Below, piece by piece: positions 1 through 10,260 of a DNA stretch of 64,000 bases; position 1 is the first letter of the stretch, and each line of letters opens with the position of its first letter. The DNA comes from Leishmania mexicana MHOM/GT/2001/U1103 (lineage: Eukaryota > Euglenozoa > Kinetoplastea > Trypanosomatida > Trypanosomatidae). The stretch lies in assembly GCF_000234665.1 (NCBI RefSeq), contig NC_018338.1, forward strand, positions 1,821,262 through 1,885,261, read 5' to 3'. Both the position numbers and the translations under genes were made by a program. Under the pieces are notes generated by a model. The model ran no database searches. It was not told the DNA's origin and was given only the letters and a program-made list of their open reading frames with translations.

Positions 1-692
1 TGTTTGGACACAGCGCCAGTCCACACCTGTCCCCTGGCACCAACAGTCCGGAACCGTACTCGAGGGCAGGCTGCAGGCTCTTGGCTTCCCCAGAAAGAAT
101 GGGCACTAGACCCTAAGGTGCCACATACTTTGATGTGCCCGGTCGGCATCAGAGAAAGGGACACCCCGCGTCTCGTAAAAGTCTGCAACAGCGTCATCTC
201 TCGTTCTCTGCTCTCTCGCCATTTTTTTCGCTCTCGGGATTTCACCGTTTCTCTGTCATTTTGTGTTTCTTTCGCGGCTCTTCGCTGTGATTGGTCACGC
301 TCATTGTCGTGCGTACATCTCCATGTCGTCTACCGCGCTCCACTTTCATTTTCGTCTCTCCCGCGCCAACGCGACCGATCCTGGACACACACACACACAT
401 TCACACGCATCTCTCCTCCCTCCTAATACTCCAGTTGTAAACGGCTCCCACTCGTTCTCTCCCGTCTCGCCATCGCCACCGCATCCTTTTTTTTCGTGCG
501 CAACCACAGACTCGTCATCCACGCGGCTGTCCATTCACCAAGTACAAGAGAAAGAAAGCAACAACATATTGAAGCCTCCTCTGCCCGCGCCCCCTCCCTC
601 CCTACGCCTACTTCATCAAACCCTCAAGAGCTGGCTTTCTTACCTTTTTGCCACCATCGCCCGTGTTACCCGCTCACGAAACGCTCACTACC
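1..692. other. Intergenic; presumed 5' region of the PSP1 gene
   Basis: No credible gene is visible. Bases 1-180 have balanced composition, unlike the pyrimidine-rich DNA that follows, and could be the end of a repeat or of the preceding transcript's 3' UTR; I cannot identify it. From about 190 the + strand is T/C-rich with CA runs near 386-402. An AG at the end of 'caagag' near 628-629 after a C/T-rich run is one possible trans-splice acceptor for the gene starting at 693. Open frames here encode low-complexity Ser/Pro/Leu-rich peptides, expected from translating pyrimidine-rich DNA. Confidence 0.5.
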
Positions 693-1535
693 ATGATGTC
701 TGCCACCTCTTCTCAACTCTCCGTCTCGTGCGTGAAGAAGCGGGTGAGGGTGTACCGCCACGAACCCTATGCGGCGAGCCTCATCACTCCTGCTTCCCCT
801 GCGGAGGCGGCTCTGGTGTGCTGCCACCAGCGTAGCCTGAAATCGCCTGCTAGCTCTTACGCCACGTCGTCGCCTGCTCGCTCGCTCCTGGAGGCAGCCT
901 TACCCAGCGTACCGACTGCGGCCTACCCGTCTCACCACGCCGCTACCAGCTCAGCCCCGCCAATGCCGATGGCGCACCCCGCGCACACGGCCGTGTGGGT
1001 CGCCTTCAAATACGGCCGTAAGCCCTTCGTGACCGCCTTCCAGGTGTGCATTGGTGAGATGGTCATCGTGGAGGGTGACCGCGGCATCGACCTTGGCATT
1101 GTCGACGACGCGTGCACGACGCCTCTTCCCGAGAAATTGCTGCTTATTCTCCGTCGCGCCACGGCTGAGGACACGACACAGCATAACAGACGCACCGTGA
1201 AAGAGCAGGAGGCGCTGCAGACGATGCGCTCGTTGGCGACGCAGGTGCACTGCCCCACCCACGTGGAGGACGCCATGTTTCAGCTGGACAGCAAGAAGAT
1301 CACGGTCATCATCTCACGCACCTCGCGCTCCTTTGTGGACTTCCGTCGTCTGCAGCGTGCCCTCTTCGACGTGTACCGCTGCCGAATCTGGTTTGCCTAC
1401 CTCGACGAAATCCAGGAGACGATGAGCACCGACGTCACCCGGCCTCTGCGCCGCGGACAGCGTCGCTGCGCGTCATCGAACGAAGCGGGGTACAAAAAGA
1501 TACTTTCGACGACGTCGTGCACAGCGGCAGCGTAA
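693..1535 (+). CDS. PSP1 C-terminal-domain protein
   Basis: A 280-residue protein. The first ATG of the frame is at 693, immediately followed by a second at 696; the frame extends upstream only through non-ATG codons. The first ~95 residues are Ser/Ala/Pro-rich and probably disordered. Residues ~100-140 contain VAFKYGRK and EMVIVEGDRGIDLGIV, the first conserved block of the PSP1 C-terminal region. Residues ~194-238 contain the second block, ending in SFVDFRRLQRALFDVY, which is the DFR-x-L-x(2)-L signature of that domain. In trypanosomatids this homology region occurs in RNA-binding cell-cycle factors (subunits of Crithidia CSBPII), so an mRNA-binding role is plausible but inferred. The domain assignment is firm; the function is not. 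No membrane segment or targeting signal is evident. Confidence 0.8.
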   Translation: MMSATSSQLSVSCVKKRVRVYRHEPYAASLITPASPAEAALVCCHQRSLKSPASSYATSSPARSLLEAALPSVPTAAYPSHHAATSSAPPMPMAHPAHTAVWVAFKYGRKPFVTAFQVCIGEMVIVEGDRGIDLGIVDDACTTPLPEKLLLILRRATAEDTTQHNRRTVKEQEALQTMRSLATQVHCPTHVEDAMFQLDSKKITVIISRTSRSFVDFRRLQRALFDVYRCRIWFAYLDEIQETMSTDVTRPLRRGQRRCASSNEAGYKKILSTTSCTAAA

Positions 1536-4500
1536 GGGAGATCGAAGGCGTAACCGAAGAAGAAAAAAAACTTCGATCCTCGCGCTTCTGACCGGAGCGA
1601 ATGATCCCGATCCGACAAGGACACGAGAGCCTCTCCATCAGAGAGAAAGAGGAGAGGGAGATGTGCACACGCACATGTTTCCCACATGGAAATCACGGCT
1701 CACGTGAATAGACGGCAAAGAAACAAGGGAGCTCGTTTACACGCGCTGGCCTGCCGAAGTATGCACAGGCTCGAGAGGGAAGGTAAAAGAAGCCCATTGC
1801 GCGGTGCACAGCAGCGGCACAAGCACCCGCGCACGATTGCGTGGAAAGAGGAATAAAAAGGCATCTGGGCTTGCTCGTAGGCGCAGCTTTTCTTTTGCCC
1901 TCGTCTATCGCTTCTGCTGCTGTCTCGAAGCCGCGTGTGCCTGCCTTCTCCTTCTCGTTTCCTTTCCGTGGAGCTGCTGAGACAGACGTGTGAGCGTGCG
2001 TGTCTCTGTGATCTTATGGTGTCTTCGCTCGCTCTATTCTTTGTTGACCCTGTTGACACTGTGTCATCCCTTCAACGCCGTATCGGCGCATACGTGCGTG
2101 CGCGTTTGTGATTTACTTCTTTCGAGGTACTTTGTCGCCGTTTTATTCTTCCTTTTAAGCCTTTCCAGCACTTCTTGGCTTCCCCGTACCCTCTTTCTAT
2201 GCGCGCTGCCCCTCCTCGTTGAGAGTGGTCGAAGAGGAGCGGCGGATACGAGCGTGTCTGCGCAAGCTGTTTTCTTTATTTTTTTGGTTGTTGTGTGTTG
2301 GCTCCTCTCTCCCCCTCCCCCTTTGGTTCCTAGAAGGTCTGCTGCATTTCTTTCGCTTTCTTTTATGCTTTTTTTGTGTTTGTGTTTTAGCATCTTCTGC
2401 TTTCTTTTTCTTTTTTCCTCCTTTTGTCTGTCTTCGAAAAAAAAATGACTGAAGCAACGATCGTGTCACTTTATGGTGTTGCTGTACGCGTTGATCTCCT
2501 TTTCTCCACCTCTTCACCTCACCTCTTATATCTTGTGAAATTCGCGTATGTGTTTGTGTCAGCCGACGCTTCATCATTTTTCTTTCGTGTTTTTTTCCCC
2601 GACTGGCGTCCTCGCTGCGCGCTGCACTGTCGCATCCTGTCTGTCTCTGCAAGACTCGTCGCGTTCGGTCCTCCGCCGGCCCGCTCCCCCCCACCCTCCG
2701 CATCAACACACCGAGTGCACTTTCGGCATTTTTGTTCTAGAGAAAGGTCATGCGTGTGCGATACAGGGACGGCGTATGGGGAAGTGCTTGAAGAGGTACG
2801 CGTCGGAAGAGAGCGAAGGGGAGAAGGAGCCTCGCTGCACATTCTCTGTGGCGGCGTTCGTTGCCCGTCCGCCGTGAATGCTCGTTGCGCGTGAGGGTCT
2901 CGAAACCACTTTGCCGGATCCTTTCTGTTAACGAGCGTGATGGGTGACGTACTGGATGGTGCTCGTTCTGTTTGTGCTCCTCCGTGCGTGTGCACGCACC
3001 AACACTCGGACTATTCACGCGCCGCTGCAGCCCTCCACACTCGGCGCCATCACAAGCGAAGGACTAGACATGTGTGCGGTCAGGTGGTGTGCACTGTCTC
3101 CGAGCTAATGTGTCTGTGTACCTTCATGAGCGCGTGCGTGTGGGTGTTTCTGTGCATGCCTCGCAGTGTGCCGTTATATATATATACATATATCACCGAC
3201 AAAAATGGGAGGCAAGTTGTGGTCTGGCTTCACATCACGAAGAGGTGCTAGCCTCTTCTGTGAGGGATGATAAGCACCCTGTGATGCTGCTCCTCTCCTC
3301 TTGCGGACTTACTCTTTTGCAGTCTCTCTGGGTAGTTGTCGTATCGAGCGATGGCGCGTCTGTGCAAGCGCGTACCGCGCATCATCAAGGCAGCTTTGCG
3401 TCGGCGCGTGGCTCTCAACACCTGTTCGTGGTGCCGGTGTGACGATACAACGAAGGAGAAAACCACCAGGCTGTGAAAGGGCGCATCACAAAGTGAAGAT
3501 ATGCCAAAAAAGCAAAACGGTGGCACACCTTCTCCTCCTGTGCCAAGTGACGGCAGTACCCGCGCACCCGTGTTCGAAAACACACACGTGCGCATGCGTC
3601 TGTTTGTGAATATCCGTTCATCTTTTTTTTCTCTAACCTTTTTGTTTCCCTTCGTACTTTAGCAGTCTGCATGTCACATTTCTATGTGGCGGTGTAGACA
3701 AACTTGTTGAAGTACCCCGCCACTCACCCACCCCCTCTCCTCCTTTCCTTCTTGTTTATCCGGTCCTCTACTGCGACTTCAGTTGTCAGGTGCATGTGCG
3801 TTGCCTTTATCCGGAAGCGCCTGCAGCCTTCTCATTCTTCTGTGTCCTTCTCTTCTCGACTTACACACATAGTATGCATTTCTTTTCTTCGAACTTCACA
3901 CGGTATTTTTCTTTTCGTCTCTCTACCTGACATCGCACGGCCATGAACGAAAGCGAGCACCGAAACCACGACGGACCAGGGAGCTCTTCGTCGCTTCTGT
4001 CTTTTCTTTCGCTCTCCGTTGTCCACCCCACCCCCACCCGCTTTCTTCCGTCAACGTGCCCTCCTCATTTTGTGTCGACTGTGTGTGACTCGTTTTTCTT
4101 TTTTTCGAATGTGTCTTGAGTCTCTCCCCCCGCGATTTTGTTTTCGGGTTTGCGCACAGGTCTCGCTTTCTCTCTTGTGTCATATTTCCTTTCGTTTTTT
4201 TTATTTGCTTTCCGGTCCTGCACGCGCGCCACGTGTCAACCGCCGACGTCCTTGACCACGAAGATGAGCAAGACGTACACATACGCACACATACACATGC
4301 ACACACCACGTGCCCTTGCTTGCAAGCGAAGACAACCATCTTCACGCCATCATAACTGCACAAGAAGCAGGCATGAACGGCGGTGTGTTTGCTTGGGGAT
4401 TTTTCTCCTCAGAAGAGCCATGGTGTGTTTGCACATGTATGTGTCTGTGTGTGCATCTTGGAAGAGGTTGGAAGGAAACAGTGCTTCGCTGTGGCGCCTG

Positions 4501-4669
4501 GCGTGTCTCCCCTTTTGGGGCCTTTTTTCTGTATTTTTTTTTCGCTTGGGTATTTGCCTTCTCCACTCTCTTAGGTGTCTCCTTCCCTTCTGTCTCCTGT
4601 GATACAACACGACCTGGAAGTGCACAGGAAGAGCATCGGTGTCTGATGCGATAAACTGGAAAGAAAATG

Positions 4670-4690
4670 CACACACACACACACACACAC
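4670..4690. repeat. (CA)n microsatellite
   Basis: About ten uninterrupted CA units in the gene-free region. Confidence 0.9.
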
Positions 4691-5364
4691 GCTCTTTTGT
4701 CTTCTTGTCATGGTTCGTGATTTGCTAGTTGGTGTTTTCGCTTTTCTTTCGTGATTGTAGCGCTGCTCTCGCCATTCCTACTCAGCGCGCATTTTTCATC
4801 CTTCCTGCTGTCTTACTTGGGCGCTCCTTGGACACGCTTACGTGGACAAGTCGCTGAGTCGCGGGTGTGGCATGTGAACCTCCCTCGCATGTAAGAAACA
4901 ATCTTGAGTGAAATGATAGGCATATAGCCAAAGCGGAAAAGCGAAGCGTCAAAGTTGAGGTTGGCGTTCGCCAGCTGCTGCTTGGCGCACAAGTGAATCT
5001 ATTTTCGATGCAGCATCCGACGGTCTGCATATTGTTTTTCTCTTCTTACTCTTCTGCACCCCCTGTACCTGGGTCCATTGTGCACGGAAAAAAAGACTCT
5101 GCAGGGGAAAGGGAGCACGCAGGAGAGGGGGAGAGCAGATCGATGCTGTGAAGTGGATACGATGATAGGGCAGTTGCACGGTTACGCGAAGCGCATCAAT
5201 GCCCCCCCCCCCTTTCCTTGCGTAACGGCAAGCTGTGCCGTGTGCCGAGGCTGTCCCCGTGTTGATGCACCTCGTGAGTGTGTGTGTTTGGATGTGGGTG
5301 GGATTTTGTTCTATCTTTTCCTTTGGTGTGTGTTTCTTCACCACCTTTCTTTCGGTGCGCCTAT

Positions 5365-5394
5365 GTACGTGTATGTGTATGTGTATGTGTACGT
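5365..5394. repeat. TATGTG-type microsatellite
   Basis: Four to five tandem units of a TATGTG/TACGTG hexamer. Confidence 0.8.
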
Positions 5395-6372
5395 CTAAGT
5401 GTGTATGTGTGTGCGGTTGTTTCCGTGTTCTCCTTGCGAGCCCTCCTCACGCCCCTCTTCCTGTCGCTGACGGCGTTCGGCACTTCTTTAACTGGATCCT
5501 GTGTGGCTCACAGGCACTAAAACACAAACACAGACACAGAGTCCCACGCCACATCGAGGCCAATCAGAGGGAGGGGGAGAGGAAGTTATGTGTTTCCTTC
5601 TTGGACTATCGTTCACGATCACTGGCTGCCGTGCAGCTTCTCTCTCTCTGTGTACTCGCGACCCTCTCGCACTTATCCTTTGCTGCGGATGCGCGAGTGG
5701 TCTGACTTCCTTTTAATTTGGTCTACACCGTTGCAATGAGAGTCTTCTCCTGTGTAAGCGTTCTTTCTTTCATCCAGGGCGGTCTACCTGCTCAACAACA
5801 AAAAAAACAAAGGCCTCAGTGCCAAGGATGGTGTTGCTATCTTTTTTTTATCCGCGCTCCCACCCCTCCCTCTCCTTCAATTTTCCCCTGTCCACACTTG
5901 TGCAAGCCAGCCGGCACACATGGCAAAGGCGGAGAAATCGTTTGCGGTTTACTTTTACACACATGTAATTATGCTACTGGGTTCACTTGTCTGTCGTCGT
6001 CTCCGCTTTTTTTCGTTTGGCCCCTATATTTCACTCATCGACTCTTATCTCCGCCCACGTGCGTGCTCTTTCTTTGACTTTTCTTCGGTGTGCTGCTTGC
6101 TTGTCACTCTCGCTGTCTTCCTCTCACCCTCCCCTTTCTCTTTCCTTTCTCTCTGTTGTTTTGCCTTTTATACTTCGCCTGTCCATGTCTCTGTCGGTTG
6201 CTGGTTGTTGGTCTCGTGTTTGCCTCCTGTCGCTTCGGACGCTTGTCTCCTTTTCTTTATGGTTATTTTTTTATTCGTTTTCACAAATAACAGTGCTTCA
6301 CCCTCCCTCCCCTCCCCTCCCCTCCCATCCCGTACGTGTTCTACCTCGTTTTCGTGTGCGTGTGCGTACGTA

Positions 6373-6393
6373 TGTGTGTGTGTGTGTGTGTGT
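6373..6393. repeat. (TG)n microsatellite
   Basis: About ten TG units, directly following a TGTGCG/TACG run. Confidence 0.85.
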
Positions 6394-7198
6394 TTTGCTC
6401 ATCTCTTCACCACCCCCACCTCCTCCTCCCACACACACAAACACAACACTCTTCGTGTGTCAGAGCCAAGAAAAAGTAATTCGTTTTTCTTGCGTGTTTG
6501 TTCCTCAGCCCCCCTCTCCCCACCTCCCCTCTTCTCTTACTGCAACCTCTGCGCGGTCGCTCGACTTTGCAACTCGTTCTCTTTTCAAACGCAGCCGAAA
6601 AAAAAGAATGAGCAAGGGAACGCGCACCACCCCAGAGACGGGCACACACGTGAAAGCGGAATAGGCGAAACTCATCAGTGAAAGAAAAAAGCAACAACAA
6701 CAAAGTAACGCAACCACATCTCTCACGTGTGTAGGATGTTTCTCTTTTCCCCCTCTCTCTCGATGTATCTTGTTCTTGTCGTGCGCTCATGCCCTTTTAT
6801 TGTTTGTGAGGGTCACCAAATCATGCACAAATCACATGTATGCATGTAAAGGAAGGTTAAGAATACAAGTGGAGCCGATAAAAACATCTACCGAGTTGCA
6901 TCTGTAGTGCTAGTCTGCACTAAAACGCCAGATTGCATCTCTCTACCCCCCCCACCCACACAGACAGACACCTAAGGCAGATGGCAGTGTGACTACGCTC
7001 TCTCTTTTTCTACCGCCCCCCTCTCATTCCCACTTCAGGCGTTACCACTGCTTTTCACCTCTGCTGAGGCGACCTCTTAATATGTCCTTTTTCACTTTGG
7101 CGTTTCTGTGCTCGTTTTTGACGCCGACGGTGTCTGCGTTCGAGGCTTGACGGACATGCTTCACTTCTTGTGAACATATACACCCCGACTCACCTTTT

Positions 7199-7298
7199 NN
7201 NNNNNNNNNNNNNNNNNNNNNNNNNNNNNNNNNNNNNNNNNNNNNNNNNNNNNNNNNNNNNNNNNNNNNNNNNNNNNNNNNNNNNNNNNNNNNNNNNN
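7199..7298. other. Assembly gap (100 N)
   Basis: Exactly 100 N, a conventional placeholder length, so the true missing length is unknown. Both flanks are ordinary T-rich intergenic sequence. Confidence 0.95.
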
Positions 7299-9377
7299 CT
7301 GATTTTTTTTCTGTGCTGGCACACGCGTGCGTGTGCGTGTGTTGTCAACTGTATCGCTGCGTTTTTTTTGTGTGTTTTCCTTTTTCATATGTGTGAGAAA
7401 ACTCCTCGCCTCGTTCTTCCGACAACATGCTGAAGGAAACGTTCGCACATGAACGACGGGGTCTCACGTGACGTTTTCTCCTTGATTGCCTTGTGTTCGT
7501 TTTTAAACGCTCAATCATTTTCCTAGTTACGACTGCCATCATTATCACAACTATGATTTTACTGTTATTTTATTTTTTTTTGTGTGTGTGTCTACTGTTT
7601 TGTGTATTTCATCTCCCCACCACCATCACCCCACCTCTCCTCTCGTTACTTCGTGACCGTTACCGTCTTCAAGACGCTATCCTTTCTTTCACAGTTTCAC
7701 TTTTTGTTTTTACGCCTTTGTCTCTCTCACTCTGTGCGCCTGCAGCACTTCACTTTTTTCTCTACTCCCTTTTCGTGTGCCGCCTCATTCGTATCTCGGT
7801 TTGATTGCCTCACGTCTGGGTATTCTTGGATGCTTCTCATTTTTAGGTCTTCTTCAATTTATTATGTGCCTCTCCCCCACCCCTTCTCGGCTGCTTTATG
7901 TGCGCATGCGTGTGGGCTTTTCTCTGTGTCATGTTTTATCTTTCTCTCTTCGCTCTCACTCTCTGTGTTGTAGTTTTTCTTGGCTACCCGCTTCTTGCAT
8001 GAGATGTTTCTTCTCTCTGATGACACTACAGACGGCTTCCCTCTACTTGACGAACAAGGGCCTAACTTCTGTCTGTCCTTTCTTTTTTTCCTTTCCTTTC
8101 TCTAGCGTCGATTCCGCTGCTTCGCTCGTTGGCTCTTTGTCAGTCTCCACATACTCTGGCCTCTGCATCTCTCTTCGTCACACTTTCTCTCACACAGTTT
8201 CTCGCTTGCGCACCATTTTCGTTTTTCTTTTTCCTTGGCTTTTTTTTTCAGCTCACATCCTCCCCTTGACTCGTCTTCGGTGTTCGAAATGGAAGCTTGC
8301 GAGGGTGGGCGGGCGCTGCCGCGACGCTGTAGCCTGGTCGATTGATCACGGGACGTGCGCAGATGGGCGAGTAAATGTCTCCGTACCCGCCTCACCAGAG
8401 CTCCAACCGTCTAACGCTTTCTTTTTTCGTTTGCTCTCTTCTCCGTCCCTCTCCTCCCCCCCGACGGGTCTCCCGACCCATCGATGTCTGCTTGTGCACT
8501 TCCCCCTTTTTACGGTGTTCTCTTTTTCCCTCGTGTCCGCCCAGCGAAGTCTTCGCATGGTGCAGATCACGCCTAAAAAAATGGTGTCGTTCTCTGTTGC
8601 CTGCCGGACCGGCAGGTCAGTACCCCCGACGCTTATCCTCACTCTCTCGGCGCACCCTGCAAGAGGCCAAGCACCGCACGCACTGAGCAGCACCTACAGC
8701 GGAAGAAGAACGACAAAGAGGGCGCGACTAAGGAGCCGGAACACAGCAAGCAAGAGGCGAACAAGAGACAGAGACGCCGATGCGGCGGGAGGCGGAGAAG
8801 GGGAAAAACAAGTACGCCAGCCGTCACACGCACCAAAGTCCCTCTCTCCGTCTTTCCATGATCGTACGCACACGTACAAGAATACACTCAGGACATCTCC
8901 TTTTCACTTCCGCGAGCAAAAAAAAAACAGAGCGGCTTCACGGGTGCTGTGTGACCTGGTCTGTCTTTTATCTTTTTCACTTCGGCGTGGGTCACTGCTG
9001 CCGCTGCTGCTTTCTTCTATACTCTACTTTGACGCACTTGTTTTTTTCTCCCTTTTCTCTAACACGACTTTTTCGAATCTGATTTTTTTTTGTGACTTTT
9101 CCGTTTTATTATTTTTTTTTGCCCTCCCTCTTCCTTGTTTCATCCTCCCTCACTGGATTCATCTTTCTTCTCTCTTTCTCTCTGCCTCTTGCTGCTCTGT
9201 ACCCCGATTTGTAGCGAGCCCGTACTTGTGTGTACGTGTCCGTGAACACTTTTTGAATCACGCACCCCTCTATGCGTGTGTGGCTCTCATCGCTGAACAT
9301 TTCTCGTCTGTTTTCTGCTTTAATTTTTTTTGTTCACCTTTGCTTGTGACTTCTTTCACACCTCCATCCCCACTGTG

Positions 9378-9884
9378 CCACTAGAGGCTTCTCTGGGCGT
9401 GCTCCCGCGCGAAGTACCCCATCACCCGTCAGGTACCGAGATAGACGCTGCGCTTGTGGGTTCTGCTCTCGTGCGTTTGACTCGGCACCTCACGGCAGTG
9501 ACGAAGCTCAGCGTAGCGCCGAAACTCACTCGCTGGATCATGGATTTCTCAGACGATTGCTCTGTCTGCCTTCGCTTCCGCCAGAAGAGACCAGAGATGG
9601 CCAGCTTTACACGCCGAGTCCCACAGGAGTCTGTTCGAGGCCCTCTTCTCTCCACCGCTGTAGTGGACTCGCTGAGTATGGGGCTCCGCAAGACCCGCGG
9701 ACTGCACTACGCCTTCTGTCCTGATGGCCTCACACTCCTGGCCCCCTCCTCAGGCGAGGATGCCATACAGGTCACGCTGCGATTCGCCCTCTGCGTTGCG
9801 GAGCACACGACACTGAAGCGCTTCATGGGGTTCAATGCCCACGCCCACCCCAAAGCCCAGTGCACACCCCTCGGCGCCGAGTGA
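9378..9884 (+). pseudogene. Degenerate reverse transcriptase of an ingi/L1Tc-type retroposon (DIRE-like)
   Basis: An open frame of about 168 codons resembles the reverse-transcriptase core of ingi/L1Tc-clade non-LTR retrotransposons. In order it shows: a W-I-x-D-F block (LTRWIMDFSDD); VPQESVRGPLL, which corresponds to the consensus GVPQGSVLGPLLF; VVDSLS; GLHYAFCPDGLTLLA, which corresponds to the catalytic F-A-D-D-L-T block; and CTPLGAE, corresponding to the later Y-T-L-F-G-A block. The catalytic pair of aspartates is broken (Pro-Asp-Gly in place of Ala-Asp-Asp) and several glycines are lost, so the enzyme is dead. There is no ATG at the left edge, and no endonuclease or RNase H domain is recognisable. 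Leishmania is known to hold such relics (DIREs), from which the short SIDER elements are related. The 3' limit of the element is uncertain and may extend to about 10260. Confidence 0.75.
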
Positions 9885-10260
9885 TCACGGCGCGGCCAAG
9901 CTCACTATCCACTTCCGGGGGGGGGAGTGCGGCCCGTTTCGCGCACGTGCCTGGAAGAGGACCGCTGCCCCTCCGCCCTCCCGGCGTGGACCCCCAACCC
10001 ATCCGCGACGCTGGCCGACACGATGCAGGGGTTACCGAGGTAGCCAGGGCTCGGCTTGTCGGGTGCGGGGCTGTGTGCTCGCGCGAGTGGGGCCCGTCAA
10101 AGGACCTGCTCTGCCCTTTCTGCGTGGCGCTGCGTGCGCCGCGGGCAGGAGGGCCGTTGGGCGCACGCCCCCGGCTCGGCGGCGGGGCGGTTCATCCCAG
10201 GGAGAGCCAGGGTTCGACCGTGGCGCCGCAGGAGTCGGTGTATTGTGGCTGGCGTGCGTG
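9885..10260 (+). mobile_element. Probable 3' remainder of the DIRE-like element
   Basis: This stretch is G/C-rich and balanced, unlike the surrounding pyrimidine-rich DNA, and directly continues the reverse-transcriptase relic. It shows no further recognisable protein domain. Its right edge is set only by the return to T-rich sequence near 10300. Assignment to the same element is inferred from composition and contiguity. Confidence 0.45.

Larger units (their letters stand above)
1536..9370. other. Long gene-free stretch, pyrimidine-rich
   Basis: Nearly 8 kb with no frame that looks like a real protein. Long frames exist (up to 535 codons at 7777-9384) but they translate T/C-rich DNA into Ser/Leu/Phe/Pro-rich sequence and lack conserved motifs. 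The stretch contains CA, TG and TATGTG microsatellites and homopolymer T runs typical of Leishmania intergenic DNA, plus a 100-N gap at 7199-7298. Leishmania genes usually lie a few kb apart, so this void is unusual; a gene could be hidden in the gap or have been lost. Noncoding RNA genes cannot be excluded by eye. Confidence 0.6.

Noticed and set aside
7777..9384. 535-codon open frame
   Set aside because: It translates T/C-rich intergenic DNA to Ser/Leu/Phe/Pro-rich sequence with no motif, overlaps the edge of the retroposon relic, and has no codon-bias signature of the accepted genes.
10211..10219. 'ggttcgacc' resembling a tRNA B box
   Set aside because: No matching A box at the right distance, no cloverleaf could be drawn, and it lies in the G/C-rich tail of the retroposon relic.
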